64,000 nt of DNA from Streptomyces griseoloalbus (lineage in GTDB: Bacteria > Actinomycetota > Actinomycetes > Streptomycetales > Streptomycetaceae): assembly GCA_014650015.1 (NCBI GenBank), contig BMUD01000002.1, positions 240,565 through 304,564 of the forward strand, read 5' to 3'. This document shows, in pieces, positions 57,351-64,000 of this stretch. How positions within the stretch are numbered: position 1 is the first letter of the stretch; the number at the start of each line of letters is the position of its first letter. The notes under the pieces were generated by a model. That model ran no database searches. It was not told the origin of the DNA and saw nothing but the letters and a program-made list of their open reading frames with translations. Made by a program: the position numbers and the translations under genes.

Positions 57351-58736
57351 ATGCGCCCCTCCCGTGGCGTTCCGCTGCTCGCCGCCGTTCTCGCCGCGGC
57401 CGCCCTCACCGCTCCGACTCCGGCCGGTGCGGCCGGGGACGACCACTGCGCGCGCCAGGACCGGGTGCGCGTGCCCGGCGCCGCCCATCAGCGCAGTGCC
57501 TGTCTGGACGATCTGACCACCACGGGGCTGGCCGGTACCCCGTACACCGACATGGCCGACCAGGCGGGGCTGACGGCCTCGGCCACGCGGTCGCCGTCCG
57601 GCGTGCCCGGGGTGCAGATCGACGGCTACTTCCCGGACTCCTCCCACTTCAACGACACCCACGGCTGGCGGCACGACGCCCAGTTCGTGATCCGGCTGCC
57701 GGACCGCTGGAACGGCGGGCTGGTCGTCACCGGTGCGCCCGGCAACCGCAAGCAGTACGCGACCGACAAGGCGATCTCCGACCAGGTGCTGGCGCGGGGG
57801 TACGCCTATGCGGCGACCGACAAGGGCAACAGCGGCGTCGACTTCTACCGCGACGGGAAACGGCCCGGTGACGCGATCGCCGAGTGGCACACGCGGACCA
57901 CGCAGCTCACCCGGGCGGCCCAGCGCGCGGTGGCCCAGCGCTACGGACACGCCCCGCGCCGTACGTATATGACCGGTGTCTCCAACGGTGGTTACCTCAC
58001 GCGCTGGCAACTGGAGAGGCATCCCGGGCTGTACGACGGCGGGGTGGACTGGGAGGGCACCCTGTGGGCCGCCGGCGGGGGCCAACCGCTCCGCTCCCTG
58101 CCGGTGGCGGTGGCCCGTATGTTCGGTGCGGCAACCGACGAGGACATGTACGCGGCGGGCTTCGCGCGCGGCTCCGAGTTCCTGTGGCCGTACCACGAGA
58201 AGGCCTACTGGGGAGTCACGCAGAAGATCTACCGCGCCGAGTTCGACCCGGCCTACGACCCCGGTTGTCCGGGCCCTTCCGCGGGCTCGACGACGGAACA
58301 GATCCTGGCGCCGTGTCCCTCCGACGCCTCCTACGACTACGCCTCGCGTCCCGCGTCCGTGCACCGAGCGGTGGAACGGGTGGCGCTCACCGGGCGCATC
58401 GGGCGGCCGATGATCACCCTGCACGGCGATCTGGACGCGCTGCTGCCCAAGTCCACCGACTCCGATGCGTACGACCGCATGATCGAGGCGAGCGGGCGCG
58501 GGGGGATGCACCGCTACTACACGGTGCAGGACGGCACGCACGTCGACGGGCTGTACGACGCCTATCCGGACCTGCTCCGGCCGATCCTGCCCTGCTACCG
58601 CTCGGCGTTCGACGCTCTGGTCGCATGGGTGGAGCGCGGAGTCGCACCGCCCGCTGACCGGACGATCAACAAACCCGCGGGCGGCGACGTGGTCAACTCC
58701 TGCGCGCTGGGCACGGGTGAGGCGGTGACGCGGTGA
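57351..58736 (+). CDS. Secreted alpha/beta hydrolase (tannase or hydroxybutyrate-oligomer hydrolase type)
   Basis: This 461-residue exported esterase has a signal peptide (MRPSRGVPLLAAVLAAAALT, with cleavage near AGA-A at residue 28). The nucleophile elbow is TGVSNGGYLTRW (GxSxG), the acidic residue lies in LHGDLDALLPKS and the histidine in QDGTHVDGLYDAY. GNSGVDFYRDGKRPGD and CPGPSAGS are shared with tannase/feruloyl-esterase and 3-hydroxybutyrate oligomer hydrolase families. Several Cys may form disulfides. GGAGG precedes the ATG at 57351. Which ester it cleaves is not decided by sequence. Confidence 0.85.
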   Translation: MRPSRGVPLLAAVLAAAALTAPTPAGAAGDDHCARQDRVRVPGAAHQRSACLDDLTTTGLAGTPYTDMADQAGLTASATRSPSGVPGVQIDGYFPDSSHFNDTHGWRHDAQFVIRLPDRWNGGLVVTGAPGNRKQYATDKAISDQVLARGYAYAATDKGNSGVDFYRDGKRPGDAIAEWHTRTTQLTRAAQRAVAQRYGHAPRRTYMTGVSNGGYLTRWQLERHPGLYDGGVDWEGTLWAAGGGQPLRSLPVAVARMFGAATDEDMYAAGFARGSEFLWPYHEKAYWGVTQKIYRAEFDPAYDPGCPGPSAGSTTEQILAPCPSDASYDYASRPASVHRAVERVALTGRIGRPMITLHGDLDALLPKSTDSDAYDRMIEASGRGGMHRYYTVQDGTHVDGLYDAYPDLLRPILPCYRSAFDALVAWVERGVAPPADRTINKPAGGDVVNSCALGTGEAVTR

Positions 58737-58748
58737 CGCGGTAACGCC

Positions 58749-58931
58749 TCAGCGGCCCAGCTCCTTGCGCGAGACGCGGCGCAGCCTGCGCCGCTGTGCG
58801 GGGTCCAGGGCGAGGTACGCGGCGGCCGGGACTCCCAGGATTATCAAAAGCGCGGCCCACCAGGGCAGCCAGATCAGCAGGACGAGTCCGGCCGCCACAC
58901 CTCCCGCGGCGATCTTGGCGTTCTTCGACAT
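58749..58931 (-). CDS. Small membrane protein
   Basis: This 60-residue protein has one or two tightly packed hydrophobic helices (AGLVLLIWLPWWAALLIILG and the following AAAYLAL) and a basic C-terminal tail DPAQRRRLRRVSRKELGR. GGAGG lies nine bases before the ATG at 58931, a better start than ATG 58955. The function is unknown. It is convergent with the esterase gene, 12 bases away. Confidence 0.75.
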   Translation of the reverse strand: MSKNAKIAAGGVAAGLVLLIWLPWWAALLIILGVPAAAYLALDPAQRRRLRRVSRKELGR

Positions 58932-59175
58932 GAGTGTCGCCTCCTTCGCGGCCACTGCCGCTCTCTGTCGTGAAAACGGGCCCGCGCGTTCGGCGGTTCC
59001 GGACCGCGACCCTGAGACGTCCCTGAGGTGCGTCCCCTAAGGTCTCCGGGAGAGTCCGTCGGAGCCTCCCGGGGAGGGGAGTCACGACGCGTCCCCATGG
59101 TGACCCGGCTCATAGCTCAGGCATACCCGACCGACGCCGCTCATGCTGTACTCTCGGCGACTCCGATTCACTAGT

Positions 59176-59191
59176 CAAGTTTGAGGACTTG
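59176..59191 (+). promoter_or_regulatory. Hairpin enclosing the SNF2 ribosome binding site
   Basis: CAAGT (59176-59180) pairs with ACTTG (59187-59191) and places the GAGG of the Shine-Dalgarno sequence (59183-59186) in the loop. It lies directly before the apparent ATC start and may damp translation. The stem is short, so the effect is uncertain. Confidence 0.3.
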
Positions 59192-59193
59192 TC

Positions 59194-62079
59194 ATCGCTG
59201 AGCAGACCACTCCCCCGGCATCCTCCTGCGCACACTCCGAACTGGCCCGCTGTCCGGCGGTATTCGTTCCCGGTGACCCCGCCCGCACCGGCCGGGTCGG
59301 CTTCTGGCGGCCCGACGGTTCCGCTCCTCCCGTCACCGACATGGCATCGGCCGGCCACCTGGGCGTCGTCGTGCCCGGCGACGGCGGGGTCGAGACGGTG
59401 CGCGTGCCCGCCGCCCTGCTGCCGGTGCACGCGGTGCTCCCTGTCCTCACGCGTGCGCGAACCGATGGTGCCGGGCATCGCGCGGCACGGTTCTGGGGTG
59501 CCGCCGCCGTGCAGGCCCTGCACTTCGTGGCGCGGGGCCTGCTGCTGCCCGGCCTGTCCCCCGCCGACCACGATGCCTGGCGCATCGGCCCGCTGGACGC
59601 GAAGGACATCGAGGCGATCCGCCGGCTCGCCGCCGCCATGCCGCCGGAAGCGCACGCCGTGCCGCTGGACGGCACCGCGCCGCCGCGCCTGCCCGACCCC
59701 GAACGGCTGCTGCGCGCCTTCCTCGACTCGGTCGCCGACGCCCTCCCCCGCTCCCCCGCCGCCCACCTGGTCACCGGCGGCCCGGCCTTCGCGGAACCCG
59801 AACCGCAGCGGCTTCCCGAACTGCGGTCCTGGGCCGCCGACATCGCCGCGGGCCACGACGCGGGGGTACGGCTGTCGCTGCGGATCGAGGTGCGCGGGCT
59901 GACGGACGCGGCGGAGGGCGCGTCCGACGGGACGTCCGACGGCGCGGATGTGTCGTTCCGGGCCGTGCTCCAGATGCACAGCGTGAGCGATCCCGCCCTC
60001 GTCGCGGACGCCGCCGAGGTGTGGGCCGGGGCCCCGGGCACGCTCTTCGACTCCCGCGCGCGCATGGAGGCCCTGCTCGTGCTGCGCCGCGCGGCGCGCG
60101 CCTGGGCGCCGCTCACACCGCTGTTGTCGGCGACCGTGCCGGACGCGGTCGACCTGGCGGAGGAGGAGGTCGCCGAACTCCTCGGCGAGGCCGGCCGGGT
60201 GCTCGCCGGCGCGGGCGTCGACGTCCACTGGCCCAGGGAACTGGTCCGCGAACTCACCACCCACGCGGAGGTCGGTCCCGCCGACGACGGGCCGGGACCC
60301 GGGCGGGCCGGCTTCGCGGAAGGGCCGTCGTTCCTGACCGCCGACGCGCTGCTCGCCTTCGACTGGTGGATCGCCCTGGGCGACCGGCGCCTCACGCGCG
60401 AGGAGCTCGACCGGCTGGCCGAGGCGAACCGTCCCCTCGTACGGCTGCGCGACCAGTGGGTCCTGATCGATCCTCGGGAGCTGGCCCGGGCCCGTGCGCG
60501 TCAGGATCACAGGATCACGCCCGTGGACGCGCTCGGCGCGGCGCTGACGGGCTCCGTGGAGGTCGACGGCAGCCGGATCGAGGTGCGGCCGACCGGGTGG
60601 CTGGCGGCCCTGCGGGACCGGCTCGCGGACCCCGAGGCGCAGGAGCCGGTCGAGCAGCCCGCCGCCCTCGCCGCCACGCTGCGGGACTACCAGCGGCGCG
60701 CACTGAACTGGCTGGCCCGGATGACCTCCCTGGGCCTCGGCTGCTGTCTCGCCGACGACATGGGTCTCGGCAAGACCATCACCCTGATCGCCCTGCATCT
60801 GCACCGCCAGACCGATCCCGCGTCCGCGGGCCCCACCCTGGTGGTCTGCCCGACCTCTCTGATGGGCAACTGGCAGCGGGAGATCAAGCGGTTCGCGCCC
60901 GGCACTCCGGTGCGCCGCTTCCACGGGGCCCGGCGCGCGCTGGACGACCTCGCCGACGGCGCATTCGTGCTCACCACGTACGGCACCATGCGGCTGGACG
61001 CGCCCCGGCTCGCCGAGGTCCCCTGGGGCATGGTCGTCACCGACGAGGCCCAGCACGTGAAGAACCCGTACTCGTCGACGGCACGGCAACTGCGGTCCAT
61101 CGGCGCACGCGCGCGCGTGGCCCTCACCGGCACGCCGGTGGAGAACAACCTGTCGGAACTGTGGGCGATCCTCGACTGGACGACTCCCGGGCTGCTGGGC
61201 CGGCTCGGCACCTTCCGCGGGCGGTACGCGGACGCCGTCGAGGGCGGACAGGACCCGGCCGCGGCGGAGCGCCTGACCCGGCTGGTCCGGCCGTTCCTGC
61301 TGCGTCGCCGCAAGTCGGACCCGGGCATCGCGCCCGAGTTGCCGCCGAAGACGGAGACGGATCACGCCGTGTCGCTCACCCAGGAGCAGACGGGGCTGTA
61401 CGAGGCCGTGGTGCGGGAGGCGCTGGCCGAGATCTCCGGCGCGGACAGCATGGCGCGGCGTGGACTGATCGTGAAGCTGCTGACCGGTCTGAAACAGATC
61501 TGCAACCACCCCGCGCAGTTCCTGAAGGAGGAGCGGCCGGTGGTCGCGGGGCGGTCCGGGAAGCTGGAATTGCTGGACGAGCTGCTCGACACGGTGCTCA
61601 CCGAACAGGCCGCCGTCCTGGTGTTCACGCAGTACGTGCGGATGGCCCGGCTGCTGGAACGGCATCTGGCCGCGCGGGGCGTACCGTCGCAGTTCCTGCA
61701 CGGCGGCACGCCGGTCGCCGAACGCGAGGCGATGGTACGCCGATTCCAGGACGGCGAGGTTCCGGTGTTCCTGCTGTCGTTGAGGGCGGCGGGCACCGGG
61801 CTGAACCTCACCCGCGCGGAGCACGTCGTGCACTACGACCGCTGGTGGAACCCCGCCGTCGAGGCGCAGGCGACGGACCGCGCGTACCGCATCGGCCAGA
61901 CCCGGCCGGTGCAGGTGCACCGCATCATCGCCGAGGGAACGATCGAGGAGCGCATCGCCGAGCTGCTGGTCCGCAAGCGGGAGCTGGCCGACGCGGTACT
62001 GGGCTCCGGTGAGGCGGCGCTCACGGAGCTGACCGACGGGGAACTGGCGGATCTGGTCGCACTGCGAGGGGGACTGTGA
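59194..62079 (+). CDS. SNF2-family DNA helicase/ATPase, apparent ATC start
   Basis: This is a 961-residue Swi2/Snf2 ATPase. Motif I DDMGLGKTIT (Lys527), DEAQ box TDEAQHVK (617-620), motif III LTGTPVENNLSELW, FLLRRRKSD, motif IV VFTQYVRMARLLE, motif V LRAAGTGLNLTRA and motif VI RAYRIGQTRPVQ (about 900) are all present, with a long N-terminal SNF2-associated region. The first ATG, at 59341, would delete 49 residues of clearly coding sequence (SELARCPAVFVPGD, GRVGFWRPDG). An in-frame ATC at 59194, six bases after GAGGA, gives (I)AEQTTPPA, where relatives have Met. It translocates on DNA and is paired with the SWIM gene. Confidence 0.9.
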   Translation: MAEQTTPPASSCAHSELARCPAVFVPGDPARTGRVGFWRPDGSAPPVTDMASAGHLGVVVPGDGGVETVRVPAALLPVHAVLPVLTRARTDGAGHRAARFWGAAAVQALHFVARGLLLPGLSPADHDAWRIGPLDAKDIEAIRRLAAAMPPEAHAVPLDGTAPPRLPDPERLLRAFLDSVADALPRSPAAHLVTGGPAFAEPEPQRLPELRSWAADIAAGHDAGVRLSLRIEVRGLTDAAEGASDGTSDGADVSFRAVLQMHSVSDPALVADAAEVWAGAPGTLFDSRARMEALLVLRRAARAWAPLTPLLSATVPDAVDLAEEEVAELLGEAGRVLAGAGVDVHWPRELVRELTTHAEVGPADDGPGPGRAGFAEGPSFLTADALLAFDWWIALGDRRLTREELDRLAEANRPLVRLRDQWVLIDPRELARARARQDHRITPVDALGAALTGSVEVDGSRIEVRPTGWLAALRDRLADPEAQEPVEQPAALAATLRDYQRRALNWLARMTSLGLGCCLADDMGLGKTITLIALHLHRQTDPASAGPTLVVCPTSLMGNWQREIKRFAPGTPVRRFHGARRALDDLADGAFVLTTYGTMRLDAPRLAEVPWGMVVTDEAQHVKNPYSSTARQLRSIGARARVALTGTPVENNLSELWAILDWTTPGLLGRLGTFRGRYADAVEGGQDPAAAERLTRLVRPFLLRRRKSDPGIAPELPPKTETDHAVSLTQEQTGLYEAVVREALAEISGADSMARRGLIVKLLTGLKQICNHPAQFLKEERPVVAGRSGKLELLDELLDTVLTEQAAVLVFTQYVRMARLLERHLAARGVPSQFLHGGTPVAEREAMVRRFQDGEVPVFLLSLRAAGTGLNLTRAEHVVHYDRWWNPAVEAQATDRAYRIGQTRPVQVHRIIAEGTIEERIAELLVRKRELADAVLGSGEAALTELTDGELADLVALRGGL

Positions 62080-63353
62080 TGACCCGGTACGACGGTGACG
62101 AGACCGGCGTGGAGCGCACCTTCGCCGCGCTGCCGCCCGCGCGCGGCCGGGGATTCGCGCAGACCTGGTGGGGCCTGGCGTGGCTGACGGCACTCGAGGG
62201 CACGGCACTGGACTCCGGGCAGCTCAAGGCGGGCCGCGGGCTCGCCCGCGCGGGAGCGGTGGGCGCGGTGTCCGTGCGGCCCGGGCGCATCACGGCAGTC
62301 GTACGGGACCGGGACGGTACGGCCCACCGGGCGGACGTCCTGCTGCAGGAGCTGTCCGGGGAACAGTGGGACCGGTTCCTGGCGATGACCGTCGAACGGG
62401 CCGGGCACGTCGCGGCGTTGCTCGACCGCGACATGCCGACGCATCTGGTCGAGGACGCGGAGCTGGCCGGCGTCGAACTGCTGCCGGGCCTCGGCGACCT
62501 GGAGCCGGAGTGCGATTGCGGGGTGTGGGACCACTGCGGTCACACGGCGGCGCTCTGCTATCAGATGGCCCGGCTGCTGGACCATGACCCGTTCGTCCTG
62601 CTGCTGATGCGGGGGCGCGGTGAGCGCGCCCTGCTGGACGCGCTCCAGACGCGCGGCGACACGTCCGCCGGGCAGCCGCCTGCCCCGGATCCGGAAGGCG
62701 TGGACGCGGCCGAGGCGTACGCGGCCGGGGACATCCTGCCGTCGCTGCCCGGCGCTCCGGCGCTCCCCGGGGCGCCGGGGCTCCCGCCGTCGCTGGACAC
62801 GGAGACGGGGCCGGCCGCCGGGGTCGAACCCCCGGCGCTGGAATTCCTGGCCGCGCGGACCGCCGCGCGGGCCCACCGCCTGCTGGCGGAGGCATTGCGG
62901 GAAGGACACGACCGGCAGCCCGTGGAACCGGAGCCGACGGTGGCGCGGGATGCGGTGCGGCTGGCCGCAGGGGAGCCCGGACGCACGGTGGCGGACCGGC
63001 TCGCCGAGGGGTCGGGGCGCGGCCGGGAGGGACTGGACGTGGCCGTACGGGCCTGGCGGCAGGGTGGTACGGCGGCGCTGGCCGTGCTCGACGAGGAGTG
63101 GACGGTGCGGGGCGAAAGCCTGGCACGCGCGCAGGCCGCTCTGGAGTCGGCCTGGGCCGATGACGAACGACCGGCGCTTCGGTCCCGGGCCAACCGCTGG
63201 ACGGTCGTCGACGCGCCCCTCCAGCTACGCCTGAGCCGCGACGGCCGCTGGTGGCCGTACCGCGAGGAACGCGGCCGCTGGCTCCCGGCGGGAGGCCCCT
63301 CCCAGGATCCGGCGACGGCCCTGGCCTCGGCGGGGCGCGCCTCCGGGGAGTAG
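62079..63353 (+). CDS. SWIM zinc-finger family protein
   Basis: This 424-residue protein carries a SWIM finger, CDCGVWDHCGH (Cys145, Cys147, Cys153, His155), a nucleic-acid or protein-binding zinc site. Before it lies the conserved RGFAQTWWGLAWLTALEGTA and VSVRPGRITAVVRDRDGTAH. The C-terminal half is helical, with a Pro-rich stretch (LPGAPALPGAPGLPPS), ending RLSRDGRWWPYREERGRW. The ATG overlaps the helicase stop by one base (GTG 62076 is an alternative), so the two proteins are made together and probably form a complex on DNA. Confidence 0.9.
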   Translation: MTRYDGDETGVERTFAALPPARGRGFAQTWWGLAWLTALEGTALDSGQLKAGRGLARAGAVGAVSVRPGRITAVVRDRDGTAHRADVLLQELSGEQWDRFLAMTVERAGHVAALLDRDMPTHLVEDAELAGVELLPGLGDLEPECDCGVWDHCGHTAALCYQMARLLDHDPFVLLLMRGRGERALLDALQTRGDTSAGQPPAPDPEGVDAAEAYAAGDILPSLPGAPALPGAPGLPPSLDTETGPAAGVEPPALEFLAARTAARAHRLLAEALREGHDRQPVEPEPTVARDAVRLAAGEPGRTVADRLAEGSGRGREGLDVAVRAWRQGGTAALAVLDEEWTVRGESLARAQAALESAWADDERPALRSRANRWTVVDAPLQLRLSRDGRWWPYREERGRWLPAGGPSQDPATALASAGRASGE

Positions 63354-63402
63354 TCCCGTCGTCCCGGAGGCGGCGCCGGGCGCCGTGCCGTGCCGTCGAG
63401 GA

Positions 63403-63891
63403 TCAGGGCAGCCCGACGTCCCCGAGGGACGGCAGGAGCGATTCGAGACCGCTCGGCAGGTTGCTGGGCACCCCGCTCGGCAGCTCGGTGGGGAACCCGG
63501 ACGGCAGCTCGGTCGGGAGGCCGGACGGCAGCCGGCTCGGCAGACCGCTGGGCAGCTCGGAGGGGATGCCCAGCGACGGGTCGGGCAAGCCGCCGGTGCC
63601 CGTGCCGGTCTCGGTGGGCGCCTTGTCCGGGGAGTCGTCGCCACCCGATGCCATCAGCACGATGAGGGAGACGGCGGTGACGGCCACGATCACGGCGAGC
63701 AGGACCAGCAGGAGCCTGCGCCCGCCGGGTCCGCGTCCGTGGCCACCCCGGTCGTCGGGTGGCTCGGGCGGCGGGGGTGGCGGCGCGCCGCCGTAGGAGG
63801 GCGGTCCGAAGCCACCGCCCGGGGGCGGTGTGTCGTCCGGCGGGCCGGGCGGCGGCTGGGGCGGAACGGGTGGCATGGCCATACCCACCAT
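63403..63891 (-). CDS. Pro-rich single-pass membrane protein with LPSG repeats
   Basis: This 162-residue protein has an N-terminal cytosolic Pro/Gly-rich region (PPGPPDDTPPPGGGFGPPSY), a basic stretch, one transmembrane helix (LLLVLLAVIVAVTAVSLIVL, residues about 60-80) and an extracellular tail made of a degenerate LPSGLP(T/S)(E/R/N) repeat, about seven copies, encoded by 12-base DNA repeats at 63440-63560. No enzymatic motif is present; the layout resembles Streptomyces membrane-anchored proteins of unknown role. ATG 63891 is used; ATG codons at residues 4 and 6 are possible. Confidence 0.75.
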   Translation of the reverse strand: MVGMAMPPVPPQPPPGPPDDTPPPGGGFGPPSYGGAPPPPPPEPPDDRGGHGRGPGGRRLLLVLLAVIVAVTAVSLIVLMASGGDDSPDKAPTETGTGTGGLPDPSLGIPSELPSGLPSRLPSGLPTELPSGFPTELPSGVPSNLPSGLESLLPSLGDVGLP

Positions 63892-64000
63892 GGTCGCCGC
63901 GAGCCCTGGCCCCGCGCGAGGCGCCGCGCGGAACCTGATGCGCAGTCAGGGCATGGTCGCCATGCTTCCGACGTACTCCGCGCGGAGGTACGCCCGCGCG

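Overview
The window is chromosomal DNA of a Streptomyces or close relative. GC is very high with strong third-position bias, GTG starts and four-base start/stop overlaps are common, and many gene families are typical of Streptomyces (DUF6421, DUF5134, DUF305 next to an LVIVD-repeat protein, DUF6214, DUF5997, DUF5709, DUF6397, an orphan roadblock protein). I see no rRNA, tRNA, CRISPR array, prophage or insertion sequence. Except for one decayed gene, the window reads as ordinary chromosome rather than a transferred island.

Layout. 1-2.4 kb: a minus-strand operon (DUF6421, short-chain dehydrogenase, start of a threonine aldolase). 2.6-5.3 kb: small metabolic genes (glycerophosphodiesterase, acetyltransferase, two VOC proteins). 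5.4-13.5 kb: envelope and regulation (MarR with a FUSC membrane protein, DUF5134 with an M56 peptidase, PAP2 phosphatase, TetR, then a divergent pair of exported proteins, LVIVD and DUF305). 13.5-17.2 kb: DUF6214, a ferredoxin-NADP reductase, and an ArsR regulator divergent from an old yellow enzyme across a large inverted repeat. 17.3-22.7 kb: a secreted pectate lyase with a LacI-type operator inside its promoter, a frameshifted HEAT-repeat remnant, a BNR-repeat protein, uracil-DNA glycosylase, an N-acetylglucosamine-kinase-like protein and a CbiX-like protein lacking the chelatase histidines. 22.8-30.7 kb: a lactonase with a DasR-type box, a second FUSC protein divergent from an Lrp/AsnC regulator, a HAD phosphatase, a GH127 enzyme carrying a LamG-type insertion, and DUF4142.

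30.7-40.4 kb: a LysR-type effector domain without its HTH, DUF5997, a MerR regulator fused to a DNA-polymerase-III beta-clamp-like domain, a K+/H+ antiporter with its TrkA-C subunit, universal stress protein, SRPBCC protein, YjbQ, a flavin monooxygenase and an MltG-like protein. 40.4-46.7 kb: three ABC exporter half-transporters. One is divergent from a MarR gene; the other two form a heterodimer with complementary loss of ATPase motifs. 46.7-58.9 kb: DUF5709, ribosomal protein L31 type B, a membrane metal-dependent hydrolase, a Ski2-like helicase, acyl-CoA thioesterase, DUF6397, roadblock protein, methyltransferase, MpaB-like oxygenase, two unknown proteins, a secreted esterase and a small membrane protein. 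59.2-63.4 kb: a SNF2 helicase overlapping a SWIM zinc-finger gene; the helicase frame seems to begin at an ATC codon. The window ends with a Pro-rich single-pass membrane protein.

Points most worth follow-up: the MerR/beta-clamp fusion, the single-site heterodimeric ABC exporter, the ATC-initiated SNF2/SWIM pair, a possible M49-like metal motif in DUF6421, the degenerate chelatase, and several well-formed operator candidates. All positions and motifs come from reading the sequence; family names come from recognition, not database searches.
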